Shown piece after piece: positions 8,116 through 17,008 of a DNA stretch of 64,000 nt. The stretch comes from Fimbriimonadaceae bacterium. GTDB lineage: Bacteria > Armatimonadota > Fimbriimonadia > Fimbriimonadales > Fimbriimonadaceae. Within the stretch, counting starts at the first letter, position 1. Every line of letters starts with the position of its first letter. Location: NCBI GenBank assembly GCA_019454105.1, contig CP075364.1:1305362-1369361 (forward strand), in the 5' to 3' direction. The notes beneath the pieces were generated by a model that was given only the letters and a program-made list of their open reading frames with translations, was not told the origin of the DNA and made no database searches. The position numbers and the translations under genes are program-made.

Positions 8116-9122
8116 TGGCCGCGCCAGCCGTATCGACCAAAAAGAACTACCTGACCGCTCTGAAGGAGGCGATCTCTGAGGAGATGGGCTCGAATCCCGA
8201 CATGCTCTGCATCGGAGAGGACATTGGGATCCTCGGGGGGGCGTTCGGAGTGACCGACGGTCTCCAGGCCAAGTTCGGGGCGGAACGGGTCATCGACGCG
8301 CCGATCAGCGAGGCCGCCATCGTCGGCGTGGCCTGCGGCATGTGCCTGAACGGCAAGACGGTCATGGCCGAGATGCAGTTCATCGACTTCATCTCTTGCG
8401 GATTCGACCAGATTGTGAACATGACCGCCACCTATCACTACCGAACGGCAGGCGAGGTGGCGATCCCGATGGTCATCCGCGGGCCGGCGGGCGGCTATGG
8501 CGGAGGCGCCCTCTACCACAGCCAAATGAACGAAGCGTGGTTCGCCAACTCCCCAGGCCTCAAGATCGTTTGTCCGAGCACGCCCAAGGACGCCAAAGGG
8601 CTGCTCAAGGCTTCCTTGCGTGATCCGAACCCGGTCATCTTCTATGAAATGAAGGAGCTTTATCGCCAGAGGGCGATCGAAGAAGACGTGGCCGACGGTG
8701 ACGAAGCCCTGGTGCCTCTGGGTCAAGCGCAAGTTCGGCGCAAAGGTGAGTCGTTGACCATCGTCACCTACGGCAACAACGTTTACCACTGCCTCCAAGC
8801 GGCCGAAAACTTGGACAAAGAAGGGTTCAGCGCCGAAGTCGTCGATCTTCGTACGCTGGTGCCGCTGGACCAGAACACCATCCTAGAATCGGTGAAAAAG
8901 ACGAACAGGCTGCTCGTCGTGAACGAAGCGCCGCGGACGTGCGGCTTCGCGGGCGAGGTGCTGGCCAGGATCGCGGAAGAGGCGTTCGAGCACCTGGACG
9001 CGCCGCCTTCTCGCATCACGCGTCTCGATACGCCGGTGCCGTGGGTCAAACCGCTCGAGAGCTTCGTCCTTCCTTCGGTGGAAAAGATCACAGAAGCGGC
9101 GTTGCGGGTCTGTCGCTACTGA
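8115..9122 (+). CDS. pdhB: Pyruvate dehydrogenase E1 component, beta subunit
   Basis: A 335-aa transketolase-like E1 beta subunit. Visible landmarks are LCIGEDIG, RVIDAPISEAAIVGVACGM (the ThDP pyrimidine-binding face), AEMQFIDFISCGFDQIVN and the C-terminal VDLRTLVPLDQNTI and TRLDTPVPW. ATG 8115 overlaps the alpha-subunit stop and is preceded by AGGAGG (8102-8107), which lies inside the alpha coding sequence. The last 7 bases overlap the end of the convergent serpin gene. Together with pdhA it forms an alpha2beta2 E1 that feeds acetyl-CoA production. Confidence 0.92.
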   Translation: MAAPAVSTKKNYLTALKEAISEEMGSNPDMLCIGEDIGILGGAFGVTDGLQAKFGAERVIDAPISEAAIVGVACGMCLNGKTVMAEMQFIDFISCGFDQIVNMTATYHYRTAGEVAIPMVIRGPAGGYGGGALYHSQMNEAWFANSPGLKIVCPSTPKDAKGLLKASLRDPNPVIFYEMKELYRQRAIEEDVADGDEALVPLGQAQVRRKGESLTIVTYGNNVYHCLQAAENLDKEGFSAEVVDLRTLVPLDQNTILESVKKTNRLLVVNEAPRTCGFAGEVLARIAEEAFEHLDAPPSRITRLDTPVPWVKPLESFVLPSVEKITEAALRVCRY

Positions 9123-10321
9123 GACGGGTCGTTCACGACCCCGGCCAGCAAGACAGAATTGCTGCCGCGCTCGACAACCAAGAACGCGAAGGGTTGATCG
9201 ATGACGAACCGGTCGGCCTCACTCTTGGTGATGCTGAGAGCTGTCCCCGCCCCCGCCCGGGCCCCGCGCTCGTCGATCTCCATCCAGACGCTTTGGACAG
9301 TATCGCTAAGGGAACTGCCCCGGAGCTGGAGCGAGATGTTTCCGAAATCGTTGCCTGGACTGTAGAGAGAGCCGCATCCGAGCGTCGTCATCAACGGCCG
9401 CAAGTCTCGGCGGGCTTGGATCTTGAACTTCGGGAATTGAATTTCGAGCTCTTCCCTTTTGTCCGAGAGCTGAACAACATCGCCAAGGGCTTGGGAGTCC
9501 ATTCCTTCGAACAGACGGGCTGGATCTCCAGCCTTGGGCACCATCAAGACCAGGCTGAGCTCGCCTTCCGTGAAATCGAGCCTCAGTGCGTTGAAAGTCT
9601 TGGTCTCGGCGACCCCGGCGACCACTTTTGCGGATAGCGTGGGTACCGTCTTTTTCCCACCCTGGGCCCGAAACGGCATCATCTTTGCAGGCGGGAATGG
9701 TTTTGCCCAAGTCGCGTCCAGCGTGACCGTGTTCAACAGGACGGCCTCGGCGCTAGGATCCAGTGACTCCAGTAGCCGTGGAACGCGTCCGAGTGTCTTG
9801 GTCTTGACCCATTCGTTGATCTCGCGCAGAGCCGTGATCCGGGCCGTTCCTAGCTTCTTGACCGTCGCCCCATAGAACGTCTTCATATCGGTTTCGTACT
9901 GGTGGTTGACGGGATAAGGCTGGATCATCCATATCGAGTTTGCGATGGCGACAGCCGGGCCTGGGATGTCGCGAACTCGATCGAGGGCCGCCATGCGGGA
10001 ACGGTTGACGTGGTCCAAGCTGGTCTGACCAATCCCCAACGCCTTAGCCAAAATCTCGTAGGTCTGCCCCTCAGACCCGTTTAGGAGCATGACCAAGGCT
10101 TGATCAAGCGAGAACGGGCTCACACAATCGTTCTTCCCATCCTTTCCAAGCTCGGCGGCAGCGGCGATTCTGAACGCGAAGTTGGTGGCCCCACTGATCA
10201 AGGCCGGACGGACGGTAGCGATCTCAACGGGATCGCGGCCCAACGGCTCGTTCGGAGGTGGCACCGGCGTGTCGCACCCGATGACCGCGGCCGCGACCAA
10301 GAGGGCGACGCCCCGCTTCAT
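9116..10321 (-). CDS. Serpin-family protease inhibitor, lipoprotein
   Basis: A 401-aa serpin with a lipoprotein signal (MKRGVALLVAAAVIGC), so it should be lipid-anchored in the envelope. Serpin landmarks are CVSPFSLDQALVMLLNGSEG near the N terminus, ILAKALGIG, IANSIWM, LNTVTLDATWAKPF, and near the C terminus the hinge ERGARAGAGTA (about 351-361) and signature FVIDQPFAFLV (about 372-382). The small-residue hinge, with Gly at P15 and Thr at P8, fits an inhibitory serpin that traps serine or cysteine proteases. The reactive loop is about three residues shorter than in alpha-1-antitrypsin by my count, so the P1 residue is uncertain. Its ATG overlaps the stop of the BON-like gene. Confidence 0.9.
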   Translation of the reverse strand: MKRGVALLVAAAVIGCDTPVPPPNEPLGRDPVEIATVRPALISGATNFAFRIAAAAELGKDGKNDCVSPFSLDQALVMLLNGSEGQTYEILAKALGIGQTSLDHVNRSRMAALDRVRDIPGPAVAIANSIWMIQPYPVNHQYETDMKTFYGATVKKLGTARITALREINEWVKTKTLGRVPRLLESLDPSAEAVLLNTVTLDATWAKPFPPAKMMPFRAQGGKKTVPTLSAKVVAGVAETKTFNALRLDFTEGELSLVLMVPKAGDPARLFEGMDSQALGDVVQLSDKREELEIQFPKFKIQARRDLRPLMTTLGCGSLYSPGNDFGNISLQLRGSSLSDTVQSVWMEIDERGARAGAGTALSITKSEADRFVIDQPFAFLVVERGSNSVLLAGVVNDPSQ

Positions 10322-10560
10322 GTGCGGAAGGCACAGTCCACCACGACGTCACGGACGAGCCCTTTCTGGCGGATCACCTTAATGACCGTGTCGATCGACT
10401 CTTTGACGTTGGGGTTACCGCCCTTGATCGGCTTGACCACGCCCCGGATGTAAGCGACGCCGTGGGAAACTCGCACATCAGCCTGGCCCACGTCCACAAA
10501 CCGGCGACCAAGCTCGCTTCGGAGGGCCTTGGTGGCGGCGACGTCATTCGGATCAGCCAT
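10318..10560 (-). CDS. Small BON-like domain protein
   Basis: An 80-aa protein without signal peptide. The order alpha-beta-beta-alpha-beta (LRSELGRRFVDVGQADVRVSHGVAYIRGVV..., then KESIDTVIKVIRQKGLVRDVVVDCAF) resembles a BON domain, as in osmotically induced and secretin-associated proteins that contact lipids. It is translated upstream of the serpin and overlaps it by ATGA, so the two are co-expressed. A functional link is unknown. The fold assignment is by pattern only. Confidence 0.6.
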   Translation of the reverse strand: MADPNDVAATKALRSELGRRFVDVGQADVRVSHGVAYIRGVVKPIKGGNPNVKESIDTVIKVIRQKGLVRDVVVDCAFRT

Positions 10561-10732
10561 TTGATAAGTTTAGACGGTATGCGACCTTGGTTGTGTCGTT
10601 TCTGGCCCTGGCCCGAGACGGCTTGCCGTTTCCAATCACCTTGTCCACTCGAAAATTGCCAGTGGCTTCAGAGACTCTGAGCGAGTGCCGACAGCGTCCA
10701 GACTCGATTTGAGGACGAGAATCCTGGTAGCA

Positions 10733-10761
10733 CCCCCTCTCATTCGCCGAGGAAGAGGGGG
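10733..10761. terminator. Inverted repeat downstream of dapL
   Basis: CCCCCTCT (10733-10740) and AGAGGGGG (10754-10761) can pair across a 13-base loop. It lies in the 257-base gap between dapL and the BON-like gene, 57 bases past the dapL stop. No T run follows in either direction. The rest of the gap shows no gene. Confidence 0.3.
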
Positions 10762-10817
10762 GCGTCTCTGCCCCGAGTGTCGCCACGCCCAAAAAGGACC
10801 AACACCTGTCACGACGG

Positions 10818-12011
10818 TCAGACCGGGGCCGTCGCCGGGATCAGCCCGCTTGAAGCGATCCTGCGCACCGCCTCGTCGAACCGCTCACCGTTCTTGTCGC
10901 CAGGCAGGGTCAACGACATGCGCACAAACCCCTCGCCGCTTGACCCGTACCCCGTTCCGGGAATCACGAGCACATGCGCCCTCTCCAGCAACGCGCCCGC
11001 GAACTCGGCGCTCGTGAAGCCCTCCGGCACGCGGGCCCAAACGTAAAACGCCGCCTTAGGCTTCCCCACGTGCCATCCGATGCCCCGCAAGCCGTCGACC
11101 AGCCGGTCGCGCCGTTGCTGGTACAGGTCGATCGTTGGCTGGTTCGAGACGTGGTCCAGGGCGTGGGCTCCCGCTTCGGCCACCGCCGGGAAAGCCTTAC
11201 TGTCGATGTTTGACTTGAGCCTTTGCAGAGTGGCCACCGCGTCCGGATTGCCGCACGAAAAGCCCAGCCGCCAACCGGTCATGTTGTACATCTTGCTCAA
11301 TGAATGGAACTCGATCGCCACGTCCTGGCCCCGCTCCGTCTGAAGGATCGTCGGATTCTTGAATCCGTCGTAGCAGACGGTGCCGTAGGCCATGTCGTTG
11401 ACGGCGAGGATGTCGTGGTCTCGACAGAAAGCGACCAGGTCGCCGTAGAATTCAGGCGTGGCCACCGCGCCGGTCGGATTGTTCGGGTAGCAGACGTAGA
11501 AGAGCTTTGCCTTCTTGGCGACGTCGGTCGGGATGTCAGCAAGCCTCGGAAGGAACCCGTCTTCGGCCCGGAGCACCACTTCGTGCACGTCGGCCCCAGC
11601 CATCAAGGCGTTCACCTTGTAAACGGGGTAAGCCGGATCGGGCACGATCACGACGTCACCAGGATCGGCATAGGCCCACACAAGGTGGGCCAGCCCCTCT
11701 TTGCTCCCGATGACCTGGCCGATCTCGGTCTCGGGGTCGAGGGTCACACCGAACTCGCGACCATAAAACCGAGCGGCTGCCTCGAGAAACGGTCTCCACC
11801 CTCGGGCCGTCTCGTCGTAGCGGTGGGTCTCGGGGTTGTCAACCGCTTGCTTGAGCGAACCGATGACGCCTGCCGGTGTCGGCTGATCCGGGTCGCCGAT
11901 CCCTAGGTCGATCACGTCATGGCCGCGGGCCAGCACCTCGCGCTTGATCCGGGCCATCTCGGCAAAGAGGTAAGGCGGGATCTTTTCGAGCCGCTTCGAA
12001 GGGGATGGCAT
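10818..12011 (-). CDS. dapL: LL-diaminopimelate aminotransferase
   Basis: A 397-aa fold-type I PLP aminotransferase. The N terminus SKRLEKIPPYLFAEMARIKRE and VIDLGIGDPDQPTP are characteristic of DapL, which converts tetrahydrodipicolinate to LL-diaminopimelate in one step for lysine and peptidoglycan synthesis. The PLP lysine is in HSLSKMYNMTGWRLGF (about residue 240), with YPNNPTGAVAT and NDMAYGTVCYDG upstream of it. The gene stands alone, divergent from the DUF429 gene with 42 bases between starts. DapL rather than the DapD/E route is typical of several deep bacterial phyla, which supports the Armatimonadota guess. A related aspartate aminotransferase is the main alternative. Confidence 0.88.
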   Translation of the reverse strand: MPSPSKRLEKIPPYLFAEMARIKREVLARGHDVIDLGIGDPDQPTPAGVIGSLKQAVDNPETHRYDETARGWRPFLEAAARFYGREFGVTLDPETEIGQVIGSKEGLAHLVWAYADPGDVVIVPDPAYPVYKVNALMAGADVHEVVLRAEDGFLPRLADIPTDVAKKAKLFYVCYPNNPTGAVATPEFYGDLVAFCRDHDILAVNDMAYGTVCYDGFKNPTILQTERGQDVAIEFHSLSKMYNMTGWRLGFSCGNPDAVATLQRLKSNIDSKAFPAVAEAGAHALDHVSNQPTIDLYQQRRDRLVDGLRGIGWHVGKPKAAFYVWARVPEGFTSAEFAGALLERAHVLVIPGTGYGSSGEGFVRMSLTLPGDKNGERFDEAVRRIASSGLIPATAPV

Positions 12012-12053
12012 GCGTCTGTTCTACCTCTCCCGGATGACTGGTAGCATGACGCC

Positions 12054-12767
12054 GTGGTCATCGGGGCCGACGGTTGCCGGTGTGGGTGGTTCGGGGTGTG
12101 GGAGGACCCGCGGGCGGGACTGGTCGGTCGCATCTTTCCCACGGTGCGCGAGCTTTTCAGCGGGCCCTGGTCAGTGATCGCCATCGATATCCCGATCGGA
12201 CTACGCGGCTGCGGAGACCCCCGGGCCGGCGCCCCCCGCATGGCCGACACCGCCGCCCGCGCCATGTTGCCGCCCAAGCGAAAGTCGAGCGTCTTCCCTG
12301 CTCCGCTCCGTGAGGCCATTCGCATCAAGACGAGGGCCGAAGCCGACGAGGTCTCGCGCAGCGTGATTGGGAAGGGCGTTTCGGCCCAGGCCTTTGGCAT
12401 CTACGGGAAAGTCCAAGAGGTCGACGAGGCCCTCCAGCTTGAACCAAGCCTGAGGAAGCGCGTTTTCGAAGTGCACCCTGAGGTCTCTTTCGCCCTCATG
12501 AACGGTGGGAGGGGGATCGCTGAAAGTAAGCGGGGCGTACCGGGTCGGGCTCAGCGATCAAGCCTGTTGGGCCGGGCCCTCGAGGTCTCAGACACGGTCG
12601 CCCTCCTCAGGAGGAACCTCCGAAAGACCGACGTCGCCGACGACGACATTTTGGACGCCTGCGCAGCGCTCGTGACCGCCAAGAGGATCGTAGCAGGTGA
12701 GGCTCGCTCGTTCCCTGATCCGCCCGAGGTCGATTCTTTGGGCCTGAGAATGGCGATCTGGGCCTGA
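12054..12767 (+). CDS. DUF429 family protein (predicted RNase H-like nuclease)
   Basis: A 237-aa protein starting at GTG 12054 with VIGADGCRCGW, then SVIAIDIPIGL, RAMLPPKRKSSVFPAPLR and VHPEVSFALMNGG, the ordered motifs of DUF429. The family is predicted to adopt an RNase H-like fold with conserved acidic residues; its biological role is not established. The C-terminal DDDILDACAALVTAKRI is also typical. It is divergent from dapL and precedes tRNA-Pro by 25 bases. Confidence 0.85.
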   Translation: MVIGADGCRCGWFGVWEDPRAGLVGRIFPTVRELFSGPWSVIAIDIPIGLRGCGDPRAGAPRMADTAARAMLPPKRKSSVFPAPLREAIRIKTRAEADEVSRSVIGKGVSAQAFGIYGKVQEVDEALQLEPSLRKRVFEVHPEVSFALMNGGRGIAESKRGVPGRAQRSSLLGRALEVSDTVALLRRNLRKTDVADDDILDACAALVTAKRIVAGEARSFPDPPEVDSLGLRMAIWA

Positions 12768-12792
12768 GCGCCAGCAGGTACCATTCGGATGT

Positions 12793-12869
<77 letters not shown>

Positions 12870-12883
12870 GACCGATGTCTTGA

Positions 12884-12911
12884 CGGGCCCTGGCCGAACA
12901 GCCAGGGCCCG
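12884..12911. terminator. Bidirectional hairpin between tRNA-Pro and the thioredoxin-TPR gene
   Basis: CGGGCCCTGGC pairs perfectly with GCCAGGGCCCG (11 bp) over the loop CGAACA. It lies 14 bases after the tRNA and 7 bases beyond the stop of the convergent gene, so it can end both transcripts, although no T run follows. Confidence 0.65.
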
Positions 12912-12918
12912 CTAGTCC

Positions 12919-13740
12919 TTAACCCTCTTCCTTGAGCACTGACTGGGCTAGTTCTTTGTCCTCCTGAGAGGAGTCCTTTGAGTCCATGACCTCTTTGGCG
13001 ACTTTCTTCGCGGCGGCCAAGTCGCCTGCCATCATGTGGCAATACATGATCGAGGTCCGCGCGTAGCTTCGGTCAGAGGACGTCTTCCCTACCGCCATCG
13101 CCTTGGCGAAGTAGCCGATCGCTTTCTTCGGGTCGTTGGCCTCCATTTGGTAGTAGTCGCCAACCGAGTTGTACGCCTTCGCGAGCTTGTCGCCCTGATA
13201 GCCGGCACTGACGGCCTTGTCCAAGAAGGCTTCGGCCTCGCCTCCTTGGCCTCGGATCCCGAGGATCACGGCCATGGAAGCGTTGGCCTCACCGTCTTCC
13301 GGCTTCGACTTCAAAGCTTCTGCGACCTTTGGTGCCTCCTTGTGGGCCCACAGCACCATGTCGACCGTGTCGACCCAGGCGCTTGGAGCCAAGTAGCCGT
13401 TGATCCGACCGACCACGGCTTCCCCGTCAAGGAACAAGATCGTCGGGAAGCCCGAAACCTCGTACTTTTTGGCGAGCTCGACGCCCTCCTTCTCGGCGTC
13501 GACCTTGACGGCGACGTAGGCCTCGGACTGCTTCACGACCTTTCCGTCTTTGAAGGTCGTCGCGTCGAGCCGTTTGCACCACCCGCACCAGTCTGTGTAG
13601 AAATCGACCATGACCAGGCGACCCGACTCTTTCGCCGAAGTGCTCGCATCAGCAAAAGACTTGGACCAGGCGATCTCGTTGGCGTTGGCAAGAGCGGCGA
13701 AAGCTGCGAGAGCGAAGAGGGCAATGGACCGCGTGTTCAT
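12919..13740 (-). CDS. Secreted thioredoxin-fold protein with TPR-like C terminus
   Basis: A 273-aa protein. A signal peptide (MNTRSIALFALAAFAALANA) precedes a thioredoxin domain with the active site DWCGWCKRLD, of the WCGWC type found in DsbD-gamma and DUF255 proteins, and cis-proline SGFPT. Residues about 140-265 form helical repeats (MAVILGIRGQGGEAEAFLDKA, then AKAYNSVGDYYQMEANDPKKA and related units), read as TPR or Sel1-like. It probably reduces or isomerises disulfides in the envelope and docks a partner through the repeats. It is the second periplasmic thioredoxin in the window, after 5864-6859. Confidence 0.85.
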   Translation of the reverse strand: MNTRSIALFALAAFAALANANEIAWSKSFADASTSAKESGRLVMVDFYTDWCGWCKRLDATTFKDGKVVKQSEAYVAVKVDAEKEGVELAKKYEVSGFPTILFLDGEAVVGRINGYLAPSAWVDTVDMVLWAHKEAPKVAEALKSKPEDGEANASMAVILGIRGQGGEAEAFLDKAVSAGYQGDKLAKAYNSVGDYYQMEANDPKKAIGYFAKAMAVGKTSSDRSYARTSIMYCHMMAGDLAAAKKVAKEVMDSKDSSQEDKELAQSVLKEEG

Positions 13741-13893
13741 GTTTTTCCTGAGCCGAATGAAGGTTGGCCCGATTCGACCAGTATACAGTCAATTCTGCTT
13801 ATCGGAGACCCGACCGCAATCAGTTAGCCTGCCGAAAGCATTGCGTGTCCGGGGGCTCAAGAGGAGCCCGGCCAGAAGCTCCACAATGGTCGC

Positions 13894-15267
13894 GTGGTGA
13901 CAGTGGTCGGAGCCGGGTTTGCAGGCGTCGAGGCAGCATGGGCCTGTGCCAGTCGCGGTGTGCCCGTCCGGCTCGTGGAGATGCGGCCCCAGAAGACCAC
14001 GCCTGCCCACACCAGTCCCTGGTTCGCCGAGTTGGTCTGCTCAAACAGCCTCAAATCGAAGGCGCCGACGTCGCCGGCTGGGTTGCTCAAAATCGAGATG
14101 GAGGGGCTGGGTTCGGTCGTGATTCAGACTGCCCGGGAGCATGAGGTGCCCGGGGGCGAAGCCCTCTGTGTCGACAGGAACGCTTTTGGCGAGGCCTTGA
14201 CCAAGAAGGTTTCCTCCCATCCCCTGATCCAGACAGTCCAGGAGGAATGGTCGCCCAGCGATGAGGGGCCCCTGATCATCGCGACCGGGCCGCTTTCGAC
14301 CGATCCAGTCGCTCAATGGCTGGCCCGCCTCACGGGCCGGGAGCGCCTCTACTTTTATGACGCAGTCAGCCCGACTGTCGAAGCCTCAAGCATCGACACG
14401 ACCATCGCCTTCGGAGCCAGCCGCTATGGCAAGGGGGCCGACGACTATCTGAACTGTCCGTTCGACCGTGAAGAGTATTTCGCTTTCGTCCGAGAGCTGG
14501 TGAAAGCCGAGCGGGTTCCCCTTCATGCTTTTGAAGCGGGCGGTGTGAGAGAAGGCGGCGGCGCGGCCCCGGTCGAAGATTTCATCGAGAAGGTCAAGTA
14601 CTTCTCGGGCTGCATGCCGATCGAGGTCATCGCGGAGAGGGGCGAACGATCGCTTGCGTTTGGCAACTTCAAGCCGGTAGGCCTGACCGACCCCCGCTCG
14701 GGCCGCAGGCCCTTCGCGGCTCTGCAGCTTCGACCCGAGAACCGGGAGCGGACGCTCTATTCGCTCGTCGCCTGCCAAAACCGACTGCGGTTCGGGGAGC
14801 AGAAACGTGTCTTCCGCATGGTGCCTGGGCTTCAGAACGCCGAGTTCGTCAGATACGGGGTCATTCACCGGAACACCTATCTGGACGCCCCACGTTGCCT
14901 CGATCCTTGGCTCCGGCTCACAGCGAGGCCGGAGATCCAAGTCGCTGGTCAGTTGACTGGGGTCGAGGGCTATGTCGAGAGCGCGGCGATGGGGATCTGG
15001 GCCGGGATCGCCGCGGCCTGGAACCTTCAGGGCAAGACAGCCCCGCTTCCGCCGAGAAGCACTGCCTTCGGCAGCCTGCTCGCCCACCTTTCAGACAACA
15101 CCGAGCGAGAGTTCGCCCCGATGAACGTCAATTGGGGCCTGCTTCCCGAGCCAGATCCCCGCCAACGGGACAAATCCCAGCGCAAGGCGGCAAAGCTGGA
15201 CGCGGCCCGTCTGGGTTTCGAAGAGTGGTTCAGGGCCTTGGAGAGCGCACCAGTGTCAGCAAGCTGA
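13894..15267 (+). CDS. trmFO: Methylenetetrahydrofolate-tRNA-(uracil-54-C5)-methyltransferase, FAD-dependent
   Basis: A 457-aa flavoprotein that makes ribothymidine 54 in tRNA using methylene-THF. The FAD dinucleotide motif VVGAGFAGVEAAWA sits at the very start, then LVEMRPQKTTPAH, FAELVCSNSLKS, the PGGEALCVDR region, a central NCPFDREEYFAF, and QVAGQLTGVEGYVES near the end, all TrmFO hallmarks. The start is GTG at 13894 or 13897. A small hairpin (13849-13871) lies just upstream. The 3' end overlaps the convergent phosphoesterase gene by 38 bases. Confidence 0.95.
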   Translation: MVTVVGAGFAGVEAAWACASRGVPVRLVEMRPQKTTPAHTSPWFAELVCSNSLKSKAPTSPAGLLKIEMEGLGSVVIQTAREHEVPGGEALCVDRNAFGEALTKKVSSHPLIQTVQEEWSPSDEGPLIIATGPLSTDPVAQWLARLTGRERLYFYDAVSPTVEASSIDTTIAFGASRYGKGADDYLNCPFDREEYFAFVRELVKAERVPLHAFEAGGVREGGGAAPVEDFIEKVKYFSGCMPIEVIAERGERSLAFGNFKPVGLTDPRSGRRPFAALQLRPENRERTLYSLVACQNRLRFGEQKRVFRMVPGLQNAEFVRYGVIHRNTYLDAPRCLDPWLRLTARPEIQVAGQLTGVEGYVESAAMGIWAGIAAAWNLQGKTAPLPPRSTAFGSLLAHLSDNTEREFAPMNVNWGLLPEPDPRQRDKSQRKAAKLDAARLGFEEWFRALESAPVSAS

Positions 15268-16078
15268 CCTCCGGGCGGGCCATGAACCGGGCGAATCTCG
15301 GACTCCCGATGCCTCGGGTGACATAGACCCGATGGCTCAAGCCAGCGGCCAGGCCTTGCCGAAACTTGTCCCCGTACTTCGATGGGGTGAACGAGAGGCC
15401 GGGAACGAGCACCTCGCCGCCGTGCGTATGGCCGGAGATTTGGAGATCGATCCGATAGCGGCCCGGTGCAAGGTCTTCGGCCAGATCCGGGTTGTGGGAA
15501 AGCAAGAGCCGGGGCATCTCATGCGGCACGCCGCCCAGGGACCGCTCCAAATCCACGACTCCGTACCACAGGTCGCCCACGGCGGCCAAGCACAGACTGT
15601 CTCCACCGCGCCGTAAGATCACATGCTCGTTGGCCAGCATCCGGATCGGGGTGTTCCTCGCAATCTCCCGAAGCACCTGTCTCTCGCCCATGGCGACATC
15701 GTGGTTCCCGACGCTCCCCCAAACCCCAAGCGGGGCCCTGAGGCGGTCATAGAGGCCCCGCATGTTGGGAACCCGCTTCGATCGATCGTGGCCATCAACA
15801 AAGTCGCCAGGTAAAACCACGAGGTCGGGCGACTCGCTCATGGCGAGCCCACAGGCCCGGTCGACAAATCCTTTGGAGATGTTCTTCGGATAGTGGACGT
15901 CGGAGATCACCGCCACCTTCGTCCCTTCGAACCCAGGAGGGAGCCCCTCGATCGGGATCTGGAGCCTTTCGAGGGCCAGCCACTTGGGCTCCACACCGAC
16001 CGCATACGCCGGTGGGCCTAGCAATACCGCCCCAATTCCAGTCTGGAGCAGTTTTCGGCGGCTGATCTTGGATTCCAC
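15230..16078 (-). CDS. Tat-exported metallophosphoesterase (YkuE/LpxG-like)
   Basis: A 282-aa calcineurin-like phosphoesterase. The N terminus SRRKLLQTGIGAVLLG is a twin-arginine-type leader, suggesting export of a folded metalloenzyme. Metal-ligand motifs appear in order: VISDVHYP, VLPGDFVDGHD, GSVGNHDV, LLSHNPDL and SGHTHGGE. This subgroup includes membrane-proximal enzymes such as UDP-2,3-diacylglucosamine hydrolases and YkuE; the substrate here is unknown. The start is GTG 16078, the only start that keeps the leader. It overlaps the trmFO end by 38 bases. Confidence 0.88.
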   Translation of the reverse strand: MESKISRRKLLQTGIGAVLLGPPAYAVGVEPKWLALERLQIPIEGLPPGFEGTKVAVISDVHYPKNISKGFVDRACGLAMSESPDLVVLPGDFVDGHDRSKRVPNMRGLYDRLRAPLGVWGSVGNHDVAMGERQVLREIARNTPIRMLANEHVILRRGGDSLCLAAVGDLWYGVVDLERSLGGVPHEMPRLLLSHNPDLAEDLAPGRYRIDLQISGHTHGGEVLVPGLSFTPSKYGDKFRQGLAAGLSHRVYVTRGIGSPRFARFMARPEVSLLTLVRSPRP

Positions 16079-16223
16079 TCAACTCCATTGAACCAGTCTT
16101 GGATGGGAATGGAGCCCAGTGGGGGCTCCTTGGCCCAATACAGGCAATGTGTTCGGGTTGAGCGGCCCTCTCGGTTCCAATGATCCTCTTGTGCCCATGG
16201 ATTGGGCCGAGGGGTCAAAACGG

Positions 16224-16427
16224 ATGGCGCGACGCCAACTCAAAGTAGTCAAGCTCTTGGAACCGGACCTTTGCATCGAGTGCCGGTTCGCCCAAATGGC
16301 GTCTGTCGAACTTCAGGACGGCACGGTCCAGCGCATGGTCCACTGCCGCAGGCTGGATTGCGACAACTGGGACACGACCACGGCCGAGACCGCCAAAGGC
16401 GTGAGGGCTGAGGAAGAAGGCGCCTAA
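16224..16427 (+). CDS. Small cysteine-motif protein
   Basis: A 67-aa basic protein. ATG 16224 has GAGGGG (16210-16215) at a good distance; an in-frame ATG lies at 16197. It contains LCIECRFAQM and HCRRLDCDNWD, two pairs of cysteines (CxxC and CxxxxC) about 25 residues apart plus one histidine, which could form a zinc ribbon. No family is recognised. The end overlaps the convergent aat gene by 4 bases. Confidence 0.6.
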   Translation: MARRQLKVVKLLEPDLCIECRFAQMASVELQDGTVQRMVHCRRLDCDNWDTTTAETAKGVRAEEEGA

Positions 16428-17008
16428 GCCCGCCTCTGGCTCCAGGGCGTCGGCTGGTCGCGCAATTCCTTCAGGAGCCCTAGGAACTCTCTTTCGGTCA
16501 CTTCGTAGGCACCCATAGAGGCCAAGTGCGGGTTCATGATTTGGGCGTCAAAGGCTTTGAACCCGAGCGAGCGGCACTGCTCGACCATGGTCCAAAGGGC
16601 GACTTTTGAGGCGTCCGTCACTCGGTGGAACATCGATTCGGCCGAGAACGATTGCCCCACCGCGAGTCCATAGATTCCGCCGGCTAAGACCCCATCCTTC
16701 CAGACTTCGCACGAGTGGCCCCAACCTTCCTGATGGGCTCTTGTATAAGCAACGACGAAGTCCTCTGTGAGCCAGTTGCCCTGGGGCCGGAAGCATCCCC
16801 GGACCACCGCTTCAAACTCCTGGTCGAAAGTGACTTGAAACCCGCCGTTCCTGAGCCTCCTCGCCAAGCTCCGACTCACCTTGACCCCTGTGATGGGAAA
16901 GAGAGCCCGAACGGGGGCTGTGTACCAATCGACGTCGCCGCCAGGGCCCGCCATCGGGAACCAGCCTTTCCGGTAGCCAATCCACAGTTCGTCTGTCGTC
17001 AGAACCAA
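16424..17008 (-). CDS. aat: Leucyl/phenylalanyl-tRNA-protein transferase
   Basis: A 194-aa N-end-rule enzyme that adds Leu or Phe to proteins with N-terminal Arg or Lys, marking them for ClpS/ClpAP. Family motifs: YRKGWFPMA, VDWYTAPVRALFPI, VRGCF, WLTEDFVVAYTRAHQEGWGHS, GGIYGLAVGQSFSAESMFHR, and DAQIMNPHLASMGA. The TTG start at 17008 has GGGAGG only 2-3 bases upstream; a CTG two codons later would have ideal spacing, so the true start is uncertain. The start overlaps the divergent DinB start. Confidence 0.93.
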   Translation of the reverse strand: MVLTTDELWIGYRKGWFPMAGPGGDVDWYTAPVRALFPITGVKVSRSLARRLRNGGFQVTFDQEFEAVVRGCFRPQGNWLTEDFVVAYTRAHQEGWGHSCEVWKDGVLAGGIYGLAVGQSFSAESMFHRVTDASKVALWTMVEQCRSLGFKAFDAQIMNPHLASMGAYEVTEREFLGLLKELRDQPTPWSQRRA

